Shown: piece after piece, positions 1 to 14,050 of the stretch | How positions within the stretch are numbered: position 1 is the stretch's first letter | Layout of the letters: every line of letters starts with the position of its first letter | NCBI GenBank assembly: GCA_033002965.1 | Contig: JAURVB010012703.1 | Location: forward strand, 1 to 64,000 | Reading direction: 5' to 3' | Length of the DNA: 64,000 nt | DNA from: Piper betle | Lineage: Eukaryota; Streptophyta; Magnoliopsida; Piperales; Piperaceae | Made by a program: the position numbers and the translations under genes | The notes under the pieces: model-generated | Database searches by the model: none | What the model saw: only the letters and a program-made list of their open reading frames with translations | What the model was told of the DNA's origin: nothing

Positions 1-150
1 TTTATCATTTCCTTTGGGGACTATGGTTCTCAACATTTTGCTTGTATGTGAAATTTTGTTTGCCAATCTTTTCCTTTTCATAACTAGCTCGAATGTCTTC
101 TCTTTTCTATGGGATGACGTAATGTGATATTGTAATTCATTTGCTGCAGA

Positions 151-500
151 GATAGGGAAGGTCTCAACAAAATGGATGTTTATAGCTATGGTATAGTGCT
201 CATGGAACTTGTAACAGGGCTCCCTGCTTTCGATGACTCTCCAGCCATGGATAGAAAATATATTGCTCAATGGTTCTTGCCCATCAAATCTAACAAAGAG
301 ATGCTTAAAGCTATCATTGACCCTGCTATTGAAGTTAATGAGGAAACTTTCGAAAGTGTACGTATTCTGTGTGCAGAACTTGCCGGCCACTGCACCACAA
401 ATAGCGACTGTGCGACGGCCTGAGCATGACCACAGTTAATATGTGAGTGTGTTGAGGACCTCCTTGTTGAGAAGTTGGAAACACTACAGATGATGATAGA
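151..500 (+). pseudogene. TMK-like receptor kinase, 3' end of kinase domain (decayed)
   Basis: The translation from 172 carries late protein-kinase subdomains (DVYSYGIVLMELVTG, then ELAGHC) that match the TMK family of leucine-rich-repeat receptor-like kinases, plasma-membrane proteins involved in auxin and growth signalling. An intron acceptor (CAG) ends at about 150. The GKVSTK stretch before the first ATG is in a different frame from MDVYSYG, so one base is missing at about 168-172. After ELAGHC the reading shifts again: RRPEHDH, corresponding to the family's QRPDMGH, is in another frame and is followed by stops at about 436 and 490. The upstream exon with the catalytic loop lies outside the window. 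The tail is non-functional as it stands; the family call is fairly sure, the exact member is not. Confidence 0.7.
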
Positions 501-838
501 GACCAATTGTAATTGGAGACGGCCTTCTCTGACAGGTCTGCTCGGTCAAATGTTGAACCATTCGGCAGAGTCAAAGATGTTTTTCAGGTTTGCCAACTCA
601 AAACAAACGGGATCATAAAGATTAGCATTCCACTCTGCATCCGGCGTAATGGTCATGTCCTTTCACTCGTTCGAGTTTTTTGTGCAATGTTGGTGGTGCC
701 TTGTTTTCCACATCTCAAGCTGTGAGAATTTTCAGTGGCTCTGCTGATGCTACTCATGCCTCTCTGTAGACCAGTTCATCTCTAATCTTCCCATGGGAAT
801 CAGCTCCACAAGACAATCCCAATTTCATAAATAGGTTC
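501..838. other. Gap between two pseudogenes, no gene seen
   Basis: This is the short interval between the kinase remnant and the end of the UPF0235 pseudogene on the opposite strand. It may hold decayed 3' sequence of either. I recognise no domain or repeat. Confidence 0.4.
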
Positions 839-3317
<2,479 letters not shown>

Positions 3318-3474
3318 CTTCGCCGGGGCCGCCTTCGCCGGAGCCGGAGAAATCTGCCGACTTTCTTCGCCGGCGGCGTCGTCAATCCGATCTATGTAGG
3401 AAAAATGCAGGACGGGGTATATGCCAAGATGAATTTACCTTACTAGCCCTACAAGGCCTCCTTCTTATACAGCC

Positions 3475-4328
3475 CATGGTTGCATAAATAGGAATCGGAA
3501 TCGGAATCGGTTTTCCAGTGAATCGGAATCGGTCTGAATCGGCCAGAAATCGGTTCAGTTGAATCGGTCTAAATTAATTTAATCGGTCATATATAATAAT
3601 TTAACAATTCATAATATAAATATATTAAAATTAGGTATTGATGTTATTTTGATATTATTCTGTGTATTATAGTTTATGATATTTTTAAATATTTTTTAAG
3701 ATTTTTTTAAATTATTTAGAATTAATTATTATTTTTAACTCGAGTTAGACTCGAGTCAACTTTTAATTACGAGAATGCCACCCTCCCCTCTTTACCCCTG
3801 CCGGCGGCGAGCTCGGAGTCGGGGACGCACGGCGGAGGCGGAAACGGGGCGGCGACGTGGTCGGACGCCGTGGCGTGGTCGGACGGCCGTGGCGGAGCTG
3901 AGGGCGAAAGCGGAGCGGAGGGCGGCGACCCCGGAGTCAGGGATGCACGGCGGAGGCGGAAACGGGGCGACGGCATGATCGGACGGCCGTGGCGTGGTCA
4001 GACGGCCGTGGCGTGGTCGGACGGCCGTGGCGGAGCTGAGGGTGGAAGCGGAGCGAAGGGCGGCGGAGCGAGCGCGACGGCGGAAGCGGGGAGGTTTTTA
4101 AAAGCCAAATTACCATTTTACCCATGCTTAATTAATTTAATTAAAATCAGACCTAGGGTATTTTAGTAATTTCTTAAAAACCGATTCCGATTTAAATCGG
4201 CCGATTCCGATTCCGAGTTAAATCGGTCGGAATCGGCCGAAATCGGCCGATTCAGCGACCGATTCGGCCCCAAAATCGGATCGGCATCGCGCCGATCCGA
4301 TTTAAATCGGCCGATTCCTGCAACCCGG
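3475..4328. mobile_element. hAT-like non-autonomous DNA transposon, copy 1
   Basis: An 854-bp element is flanked by the perfect 8-bp duplication ATACAGCC (3467-3474 and 4329-4336), the size expected for hAT-superfamily insertion. The ends are imperfect inverted repeats (CATGGTTGCA at the left; right end reverse-complements to CCGGGTTGCA). Subterminal zones are packed with GGAATCGG/AATCGG motifs, inverted at the other end, as expected for transposase-binding repeats. The core (about 3780-4080) is GC-rich and low in complexity, and encodes no recognisable transposase. A related copy lies at 20039-20940. Confidence 0.85.
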
Positions 4329-4336
4329 ATACAGCC

Positions 4337-4870
4337 TACGCTTGGTTCGGTTCAATATTGGTTTGTTTGCATCTGTAAATGCAATATGGATATATAAAAA
4401 AAGAATTGGATGAGTAATAATACATGGGTAGTTAATTTAGGAAAAAATGGGTAATTAGTTTAGTAAAAAATAGGTTGTTAATTTTGAAGTGTCACGTTTA
4501 ATTGGTTGTGTGTTATATAACGAGTTTAAAATTGCTCTTGGTTGGGAGGCTAAATTCTTCAATCTATAAATATTAAAGATATTTTTATAATTTTATGAAG
4601 TAGATGAAAAAAAAGAGAGAGGTAGAATGCAGAATAAATTGGCCTCCCAACATTTTGTGGTGGGCAGATCAGCAAATTGGAACTGTTATATATAACTCCT
4701 AAATCAGTCACTTGCCTTTCTCCTGTTGCCCATTACGATTTTCCACGTTTGGAAGAAATTTAAGGATAGCTTTAACGTTGGCACGGGAAGTGTTATTAAT
4801 TGAGCTTCGGCTTGAATCGACTCAAAATTTACTCGAACTCGAATGTTAAAGGTCGAGCTTCAACAGGATA
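4337..4870. other. AT-rich intergenic sequence
   Basis: No gene is visible. Near 4800-4860 there is a TCGA/ACTCGAACTCGA-rich patch that resembles the repeats at 13320-13500 and 63540-63700, probably a remnant of a separate non-autonomous repeat family. Confidence 0.4.
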
Positions 4871-4956
4871 TACACCATGGCCGAGGTTGAATATCAAGTA
4901 CTGGCCGGTGCAGCGCTTCTTCCTGCAGGTGCTTTCGGCCGTTCACGGAGGCGAGG

Positions 4957-5690
4957 TGAGGAGGTAGCCCTCGACGATGTGGTCAATGTAGATGAAGTTC
5001 CGGGCCTGCAGATCGACATGGCCTTAGCCGTGATAGACGTTGAGGGGCTTCCTTGGAAGATGGTGAAGTAGGCCATGTCCTGGCTGCCCCAGGGGTCGTA
5101 GACGGCCAAGAAGCGGTGATGGAGAGGCTGTAGATGTGGCTGTATGTGTGGGTGATCTCCTCGCCGCCTTTTTTTGTGGCGGCGTAGAGGCTAGCCGGCT
5201 GGTCGGTGTGCTCGTCCTCCGATAAGGGGACCTTGCCATTGAGTTCGTACACGGAGCTCGACAAAGTGTAGGTGGCGAGCAGGTTGACGAGGGCAGCAAC
5301 GTTGCTGTGGACGTTCGTCGCCAGGTGTGCATCACGTGGGTGAAGGCGGCGATTTCCAAGAGTTTGGCAAGGAGAGCGGGCATCGGCGACGTCGCCGCCC
5401 CACTTCTTGAGGGCGAGGAAGACGTAGGAGGCGAAGAAGCCGGCGTCGCCACTGACAATCAAGAACATGTCAGCCGCAGCTCGGCGGGAGAGGTCGGCGC
5501 AGGTCTTGACCTGCTTCTTCCACCCTATCCCGCCCCAGGAGGTGGCCGTGAAGTACTTGGTCCTGGTGTCGACGAAGCTCTGCAAACTGAGGTAGGAGGC
5601 GGTGAAGGCGACGAGAAAGAGCGTCCATAGTGGAGGTGGAGGCGTGGCAGTCTGACCACGATGGTGGTGGGTGGCCGGCGGCCAAAAACA
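4957..5690 (-). pseudogene. UDP-glucuronate 4-epimerase (GAE family) pseudogene
   Basis: GAE enzymes are Golgi type II membrane proteins that convert UDP-glucuronate to UDP-galacturonate for pectin. On the minus strand the translation shows a hydrophobic anchor (WTLFLVAFTASYLSL), SWGGIGWKKQV, a degraded Rossmann region in which the usual TGAAGFVG appears as SGDAGFFAS, VHSNVAALVNLL, SSSVYELNGKVP, and the catalytic-site region SLYAATKKGGEE that includes the YxxxK pair. Homology then jumps frame: AFTHVMH, VYDPWGSQDMAYF and NFIYIDHIVEGYL lie in other frames. The segment between the Rossmann region and VHSN is shortened, and the C-terminal third is missing. These genes are usually intronless, so gene duplication and retroposition cannot be told apart here. 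Confidence 0.8.
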
Positions 5691-5839
5691 TGGCGCTGTT
5701 TTGTCTTTACCGCCTCGGCAGATAGATGATGATGGTGGGTGGCCAGCCCAATTGGTTTTTTGGAGAATCTGGAAATAAGGAAATAATTTTGTTCCCGTTC
5801 TGTTTGAGGTGAAGGCTTAACGCAGCATCCAGACAAGGA

Positions 5840-7490
5840 GGGGGAAGCTACAGATGACCAAAGTGCATTATATTAGTCGACGATGGCAAGCTCTGTGCCG
5901 GAGAGGATGAGCCAGACGAAGGCCTGTCTTTTTCTACCATGCAAGTCCCAGAAATGTTTTTAAAAAACATACAATCTAAAAATGATGGTTTGTATTAATT
6001 AATTTTGATTTTTTTTCTTAGTTTTTTTATAATAAATTGTTTATGTTTAAAATAAATGAAAAAAATTTATATCTATATTTGTTTAATTAATATTGTTTTA
6101 TTTTTGCCGCAATTTTTTAAAAGCTAAATGTATGCTGTTGTGATGTATTTTGAGTGTTTATTATTTTTTGTAAAATATGTCCACGAAATAATATTTTTAT
6201 TTAATTTCTGATTGTGCTGCTTTGGCCTTCATTCTTTTAAATATGTATTTATACGGTTTAGATATAGTTTAAATATTAATTATTTTTGTGGAAAATATAA
6301 TTATTTTTCGTGGACATTGCATTGGCCCTTGACTAGTTGGTTTGAATCAATGAATTAGAAGAGTTGAGTTCGAGCAAGGTTGGATTTTATTTATTTATGT
6401 ATTTTCTTTTCAAAAATTTGAGCAATGAAATTTTGTTTCGGATTTGGAAATTAATATCTTCATTTTTCACTGTAAAAAGCTAGTTATACTTTTAAATATT
6501 GATCTGGATTTCGCATATTCCGTTTATTTTAGAGACTCCTGATGAATTCATTAGAAGACATTGGATTATTATGAAACTAGTTGATTCAATGCGCGATGCT
6601 CAGAGTTATATAAATTTTAGTTATTTATTATTTTTATATTTGACTAATTTCAAATGATTTTGAATTTAACATAAATTTAAATTGACTTAAAATATAAAAC
6701 ACTTTCATTACAAAATTTTATAATATTTAATTATAATATTTGATTTGTTTTATATTAGATATTTATTTATTATAATCTTGTATATTATATCTATTTTGTA
6801 AAAGTTTTAATATATTAATTCTTCGATATCTATCAATTTGTTAATTTCATAAATCTTAGAATATGGTTTGGTTTTGAATTTTTCAATTTTCTACTTCATA
6901 TTATAATCGTAAAAGGGTCAACTTACGATTTAATTTATTTTTATGAATAGAAAATAAAGCATAACATCATACTAAAAGGATGATGTATTGACGGTCTTCA
7001 GTTTTATATATATTATTAAATAGATTGCTTGAACTCCCAATCAAATACCCAAGTTAAACATCAAATTAAATCGAGTTCAAGATCCCCTTCCTAGTTTATG
7101 GCAAGGTCATAAAAATTAGAACATGTTAGTAATGTAAAGTTTTCATGGAGCAGAGAGAAAAAACAAAGTTTATGCTCGGGAGTACTTTAAGTCACAAATT
7201 AACCTGCTAGAGCTTACATAAGCAATTTTACATTTGGAAATTATATTGAAAAAATAGAGTTAGAAAATTATTTAATGTATGTACCAGCTAGAATATATGG
7301 ATTCATTGAGAATGGAACTGTAACATATGGAATGGAGCAAAATGAAACATAGACAAAACTTTGAGTGCATCATATATATGTGACATGGCCCAAAGATGGT
7401 TGCCTACTGAAAAAATAGAGATTTTCTTCCTGTAATAACCTGCCATGTTCTGAATTCTAAGCCACCAAAAGTTAGATAGCTTTGCTTAGG
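5840..7490. other. Long AT-rich intergenic region
   Basis: Very AT-rich sequence with no open reading frame worth calling and no clear repeat ends. Confidence 0.5.
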
Positions 7491-7556
7491 CGTACAAAGT
7501 GGGCAAAAACATGTATAAAAATCTACCAAACTTTTTACAAAGAGAGGAGACATTGA

Positions 7557-8157
7557 TCAAAGGGTCCGAGGCTTTGCAGGTTTCTTGCCATTATGGACCA
7601 ATGGATCCGGGCCCGAAGGAGCCTTCCTCGTGTTCCAGCTCGTCACAGTGCTCTCACCCTCCTGGAAATGCCTCTTGTTCACCCAAGATGACTTCAAGCT
7701 CTTCAACAACAACGCCTTGGAGCTCGCCATTCCCAGCAACTGAAAAAAACAAAAGAAGATTATATGGTCGTGACATTAACCTCAACAAGCAAAATAGAAC
7801 TCGTACCGTCAATAAGCTAGAAGACGGCTCATATATACCTTTCTATGACCAATGTATTTTACCGAAACTTATTCAAACTGGAATTTGGGTTCTGCTTGAT
7901 CATCGCTAGAACCTGCATGCAAAATTCAATGATTCATTCCTAAATATATTTAAGCTTCGATTTAGAGGCATACTAGCTAGTTGAAAGTTGGAAGCCAGAT
8001 AGCAGCAAGATTTCTGAAGCATACCATGGCTCAATTTCAAGGCAAGGCAAAAGGAAACCACCATGATGCAGAGGCAAAGAATAAACCTCCGAAGCACCAT
8101 CGCCAACCTTGTAAGAAAGTATTTACAGCCTGTTAGAACCCCAACCGAAAGCTTCAT
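7557..8157 (-). CDS. CLE-type secreted peptide precursor (candidate)
   Basis: The 3' part (stop at 7557-7559) encodes RKAPSGPDPLVHN at 7590-7628, a near match to the CLE consensus RxVPxGPDPxHHN, placed near the C-terminus as usual. CLE peptides are secreted ligands of LRR receptor kinases. Upstream, 8040-8157 encodes a good signal-peptide-like start (MVLRRFILCLCIMVVSFCLALK). A donor at 8025 (CCATG/GTATGC) and an acceptor before 7740 (TTTTTTTCAG) would join the two, but by my reading the exon phases differ by one (exon 1 leaves one base, exon 2 starts in phase 0). Either the true junction differs or a frameshift has disabled the gene. The usual HH is VH here. The motif is clear; an intact gene is uncertain. 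Confidence 0.55.
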
Positions 8158-8512
8158 TTGTGTTTATATAGAATAAAGATTGTGTTGGGGAAGAAAAAGT
8201 AGGCATGCAAAGAAGGATTTCGCAAGATCTGCCCACTTAATTGCCTTTCATGCAGCCATTGAACTGAATTCAATTGATGGGCAATTTGAAAAGCAGAGAA
8301 CTAAAAGTCATTATCCTGGAACAGCGTGAAGGCAAACAGAGATTATTACATAGAGAGGTAGTGAGCGAGATAGAGAGATGAGAGAGGAACCTTATATGCG
8401 AAATGTACGGAGATCACTCTCGCAATCAACTTTACTTGAGTGGCAACGGAGACGTGGTGCCGGCGTCTGTCAGTTATCGGGTCCAATAGGCTTCCAAACA
8501 GGCCGGCATTCA

Positions 8513-9473
8513 GTCTAATGGGCTTCTAAACAGGCTGGCATTTGGTCTAGTGGGCTTACAAATAGGATTTGAATAAGTATTATGAGTCTCTCTTGATCTA
8601 AAAATTAGTTTAAAGAATAAAATTTTCATATTAACTTATATACAAGTCACCGGTTACTTCCATATATGATATGAGATAAACCTAACAATTCTTTCATTCA
8701 CACATTATATTACTCGAATCCCTTGCCACATCTAAGGCCTACATGTTATAGTAAAGTTCTAGAAAACTCCAATTCACATACAAGGCCTACATATTATGGT
8801 AAAGTTCCCAAAGACTCCAATTCAGACTAACTTACCCGAATCATCTCCTCCTCAATTCGGGCTAACCTACCCAAATTATCTCATCCTCACCACATAGATC
8901 ATCTCCTCCTCACCACATAGTGAAATTCCAGAAAACTCTAATTCGGGCTGATCTTAGGGGACTGTTGGGTCTAATGGGTTTCCGAATAGGACTTACCTAC
9001 TTGAATCATCTCCTCTTCATCACTAGCTGGTCTTAGGGGACTGTTGGGTCCAATGGGCTTTCAAATGGGATTTACCTACTTGAATCATTTCCTCCTCACT
9101 ATATAGTGAACTGAGTCATCTCCTCCAAATGGGACTTACCTACCTGAATCATCTCCTCCTCATCACACATTATCTCTTCATTACATAGTAAAGTTCTGGG
9201 AGACTCTAATTCGGGTTGGTATTGAAGTTTCAGGAGACTCTAATTCAGGCTGGTCCTAAGGGACTGTTGGCACCGATGGGCTTCCAAATGAGACTTATAA
9301 TAAGTGTTATGACCCTAGGGGAATGTTGGGTCTTATGGGCTTCCAAATGGGATTTGTAATAAGTGTCATGAACTTCTCTTAATCTAAAAACTAACTTAAA
9401 TAATAAGGTTTTTCTATTGACCTATATATAAGTTACCAGTTACCTTTATACATGATATGAGATAAACTCAACA
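8513..9473. repeat. Decayed LTR-like repeat block with internal duplications
   Basis: A 150-bp unit at 9324-9473 begins TGTTGGGTCTTATGGGC and ends GATAAACTCAACA, the TG...CA form of a short LTR. A diverged direct copy ends at 8697 (GATAAACCTAACA). Between them the phrases GAATCATCTCCTCCTCA, GGACTGTTGGGTC and AATGGGCTTCC recur many times in degenerate form. It is best read as nested or rearranged copies of a small LTR or TRIM-like element. No coding sequence is visible. Confidence 0.5.
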
Positions 9474-9479
9474 TAAATT

Positions 9480-10080
9480 GCTCTTGACAGAAGATCTATG
9501 CATGGTGTGTATATGAGAAGGAGATCATTGCATCAGCAATGGAGGATCATGCATCTTTCTCTGATCAAGTTTCCCTCTTAGCTGTCTCTAATTTTATAAG
9601 GTACAAAGATGACAAGGACCTTCCGAGGAAGTGAGGATCCGAGATGCTGTAATGGAGGGAAAGAGCTTACGTCACCGAATGCTCCGTGATTCGAAGGCGT
9701 TGCAGCAAACTTTAGTGGCCAACTGCAACCAATTCATTAAGTTAGCATCTGTAGATTAATGAACATTATTGTGATTTTTTTCGTCGTACACAAAATATTG
9801 CCAGGACCCTTGTCCCTGCATATTCTTTCTGGTCTATGGATATGTGAAATCATAATATTGATTTACATTATGAAGACATGAGGAAGATCGCCTTCAAGGG
9901 AGGTTGTAACTTGTAAATATACTTCAGTAAATCATGGTTTTTGAATACATACATCACTTCACCTCACAGAATAAACATATACTTCAGAATAAACGACTAC
10001 TCAATCGAACAATAAAATCACATTAAACAATATTATTTAGCACATAGTAGTAAAGCATAGAATCCACTAATGGAGGAGGA
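9480..10080. other. Intergenic, downstream of FSP1-like gene
   Basis: No gene recognised. It contains the presumed 3' UTR of the minus-strand gene that ends at 10088. Confidence 0.4.
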
Positions 10081-10087
10081 AAAAGTA

Positions 10088-12424
10088 TCAAACTCCTAGC
10101 TGCTTCCGAGTCTTCCCCACAAATAGACCTCTGGATTTAATCATTCCGGGCAAGCAACCAACGAAAGTACCCATTGGCAACTGAGCCACGGCGTCCTTCC
10201 GGCCAAGCGAGACCATTGCCAACGCACTTCCTGCCTTGTAAGAGCCAAAAATACTTTCACTGCCTCCGTTCATCACTATCTTTATGTTCTTGGCAACTAA
10301 AAGGGCATGTGCTTCAGCATAAAATCCTTGCTTGATTTCCTGTTTAATAGAAAATTTTGTTAGTCGCCATGCAAATGAGAAGCAAAACAATATTCATTTA
10401 GGCATGAAAGCTGGTTCTCAAACTCAAATTACCCAGTTATCTTTTAAAAGGTTCGAATTAACAACAAAAGTTAAATCTAGTCTTCCACCATACAAAAAAA
10501 ATACTGCCTATACTAACTCAAGTTCAAAGAGCAGGGAACAAATAAAATGATGGGATGATGAAGAGAAACGCTTTGCAAATATGTATAGAAAATGACGAAG
10601 GACCATAGAATAAGCAAAGAAGCTGAAAAATTTTACTTACAGGTACATCAGTAATATCACCAATGGCAAAAATGTTCTTATGACCCTTGACCCTTAGGTG
10701 TTCATCTACCATTACTCTTCCATTTGAATCCAAACAGACCTTCATACATGTGTCCTGCAGCCACGATGAACCAAGCTTTGCCCCAACACAAACAAAATGA
10801 CAATCAGCTGCTATGGTCTCTCCATTGGAAGTCACATATGTTCCTTCCTCAGTTTTCGCATCTACATTCACAGATTGGCCTAACAGCACATCCACTTTTC
10901 TCTTCACTAACCAATTTAAAGCTTTCTTTGATGCTTTTGCCCCAACAAACTCCATCAATCGTGAACCACGATGAACTATTGTGACCTTCTTGTCCGGGAA
11001 GTCTACTGCAATCTCTCCGGCCAACTCAACCCCCGTAGGCCCTCCTCCAACAATCAGTATCGACTTGGCAGACGTCACTTTCTTGTTCACTGGTTAAAAT
11101 AATTGAGCACAAAATAAAATAACTACTATTAGGAAGGTTTAAGAAAATCTAGATATCAAGACAGCAGACCCATTAAGTAGCAGGCAGTGTTCTATATAAG
11201 ACAATGACAAACCTTTTAAATTACATTTTCAATTTATCTATTCATATTAAGGGATAATACGAGACTATGATGCATATGAGTTGTAATGGTTTATAAATAA
11301 CCCTGCCAATCAGCATTGACTGAAATGAGAATTATGTAGTTAAGGTTTCCATGATCCACGTTAAAAAAGAGAAGGTTTTGATGATCATGGTATAAGGATC
11401 AGGTCTAGTAGGCAAGGTAACATATCAAAAAGTGGCCAAAATTTGGCAGACCAATTTACCAGTCTGAAACTCGGTAAGCCTCTCTGTTCTGGTTGAAGGC
11501 ACTGAGTAAGCATGGCCTGTTGCTATGACAAGGAAGTCAAAAGCAACTACACGACCATCAGCTGTCTTGACCTCATTTTCCAAAATATCGACAGCTGAAG
11601 AAAGTATATGCGTTCCATTCTTCAAATAATCTTTGTGCTTAATCACTGTCTTCTCAGCAAATTTTGGCTCCACAACTGACCTAGGCCAAGTCCATGGAAT
11701 CTCAAAGTACTCCTTGCTGCCCATCAAAACTCAGTATTCAGAAGAACTTCTCATCAACAACAAAAGCAGCACAAAGCATATGGCACGATGCAGTTAAAGC
11801 CCCCAATTTTGTCAGGAATAAATATATCTTACGCTATATCAAGCAGGAAAAACGAAATTCAAGTAGTTTTGAGCATAGCTAGCTCCCCTTCTTGATTTTT
11901 TTTCCCCATTTTTTTACATGGCCAAGAATACAATCGCGTAGCTAATATGGTATTTGATAACTTTGAAGTGCTTTGAAGTCCAGCCAAGCATCCTATTCCT
12001 TTCTATTGTCACGGCTTCTTATGCTATAGATCTTCTAAACTTACTAAAACCAAATAAAAACACTTCCTCACTTGGAATCTATCCCTAAAAGAAACCCTCA
12101 GAGTACAGAAAGCAAAACACATCCCCTATATGTTCTAACAACTTTTTGCAGCCCTCTTACTTTGTTCAATATGCACAGAGCAAAAACTAATATTAGACTA
12201 CAGTATGAATTTCCGTATACCACCAATATCAATCACATAAAGGTTCAATTTTGTCCAAAAAACCAAAAAGACCCGGCGAAGATGATCATCAGAAATACAA
12301 AACAGAACAGATAATGGACTTACGGATCAATGAGATAAACATCTGCATGTTGTTGAAGTGTTTTGGCAATCACTGCACCGGCGACGCCACCTCCAATCAC
12401 CACGACCCTACTCTTTCCCGCCAT
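10088..12424 (-). CDS. FSP1/AIFM2-like NAD(P)H:quinone flavoprotein oxidoreductase
   Basis: Four exons (12324-12424, 11460-11716, 10641-11089, 10088-10339) join in phase to 352 residues, close to the family's usual length of about 360. The start MAGKSRVVVIGGGVAG carries the FAD-binding GxGxxG-type motif. Exon 3 opens with the second Rossmann motif, ILIVGGGPTGVELAGE, for NAD(P)H. IFAIGDITDV is the second FAD-contact motif (GD). The C-terminus ends MIKSRGLFVGKTRKQLG. This is the class II NADH dehydrogenase-like family that includes human AIFM2/FSP1, which reduces quinones and protects membranes from lipid peroxidation; plant members are usually annotated as apoptosis-inducing factor homologues. 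No stop or frameshift was seen. The role in this plant is inferred from family only. Confidence 0.9.
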
Positions 12425-12429
12425 TTCTA

Positions 12430-13290
12430 TCTTACCAAGTTATAAAAAGAAAAACCCAGAATCCAACAAGCCAAAAGCCTGAATGGCTACCTCAGTGAAT
12501 GCTGCAGTGGTTGGCAATGGCCATCTCCCACCTCCATTTATATACTTAGACAGCACACAAACGCGTTTAGCTTCGCTTTGATCCCTTCCCTACCAAGTAG
12601 TCATCTTTAGCACCTCTCCTTGTTTGTCAAAAGCCTAGAACATTCCCACAGACAAAGTGTACATATTACGTCTATATATATATATATATATACCATAAAA
12701 ACCAGATAAGATTATGTAACTAAACCTTGAAAAAGAAGGTCACCATGTTCATATGGTAAGCTGTCAAGAATCTTCTTCTTTGAAACCACAAATGAGTGGC
12801 AATGTCACACACGGTGAAGGAAGCGTACAAACGTTGAAAAGAAGGGAAGGAGCAGGAGAAGAGGCTACTTCTAGATTCATCGAGAAGTGGACTTTGTTTC
12901 GCACGTCGCCGGCGGCGCTCCGGTTTCACGGCCACTCTGTGTCCTCTGCCCCACGCCGGCGCGGGGAGTAAATTTTTTAGGTGCGCAACCTAGAAATGAT
13001 CGGAAAAAACGAAGGCTATAATTATTGATGCGTTGAAAATTATTAAAATTAGGCGATGAATAATTATTTATGTAAAGAATGGATAAGTTAGGAACTGTAA
13101 TTTTCTTAATTACTTTATTTAAACCCATATAAATTATTAACCATGTTTTCGAATTGTAAAAAAGGCATTGCAATTAGTAAAACTGTGGATATTTTTTAGG
13201 AATGTAAAACGGCGCACGACAAATTAAAACGCCACCACACACTCCTAGTTTGGATCTTATCGTACTTAGTAACCCTTAGGTAACTAATGC
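12430..13290. other. Upstream region of FSP1-like gene, unassigned
   Basis: Probable promoter and 5' UTR of the minus-strand gene. A TATATATATATATATATA tract sits at about 12673-12692. A GC-rich patch (12880-12970) has short overlapping frames on both strands, with no recognisable domain. Confidence 0.35.
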
Positions 13291-14050
13291 TAGGGATGCT
13301 AATTAAATGAATCAATTTGTGAATATTTAACGTTCGGCTTAGCTTAATTTTACTCAAAATTCGATATTTAAATATTCGATCTCGAAATCGAATCCTATGA
13401 GTCGAGTTTAATCAAGACAGTATTCGATTCGAGTTACCTCGGTTATAACTCGATCTCGACTCAAATTCAATTCGAACTTTACTCGAACTCGATTCGATAA
13501 TATAATATAATAATATATATAGCAACATTTGTTTATTTAAAATACATTTTAAATCATAAATAAATAATATTATTGAGTATGAACTAAATAATAGTGGTGG
13601 TGGGAGTATTTTATTTTTTATTTTTTATTTTTTTATCAAATATCAGTCATTCTTATAATCGAATGATCCAGATTAAAGTTTGAGACATAGATATTATTTG
13701 CCCCCAACTAATATAGTATATATATATAATTAAAATTAGTTATATTTATTTATCTACAATAAAATAACAAAATAGTGGGATAGATCAGTTGGGATAATTT
13801 ATATTCAATCCACACTCATTACATTATTTAAGATTATTTTTTATTAGATATATCTTCTATTATTAATAATTTTTTCTGCCTAAGAAAGGAAAAAAATTAT
13901 AAATTAGGACTGCTAATTGAGTAAGTTAAGTGAGTTACTTTCGACTTTATAATCGAGTTGATTTTGTACTCGTCAAAATTAAATAGTTTAAGTATATTCA
14001 AATTTAAGCACAAATTAAGTTTAACTCACTCGCTCGATTAAGAGCCTGGG
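13290..14050. repeat. TCGA-rich dispersed repeat remnants
   Basis: Two similar starts, GGGATGCTAATTAAATGAATC at about 13294 and GGACTGCTAATTGAGTAAG at about 13908, open AT-rich stretches full of ACTCGA/TCGAGTT motifs. The same style of sequence occurs at 4800-4860 and 63540-63700. They are probably old non-autonomous DNA elements. I could not define their ends. Confidence 0.35.

Noticed and set aside
3767..4166. Open frames in the core of hAT-like copy 1 (also 20312-20755 in copy 2)
   Set aside because: GC-rich core of a non-autonomous element; no transposase similarity and no conserved frame between the copies.
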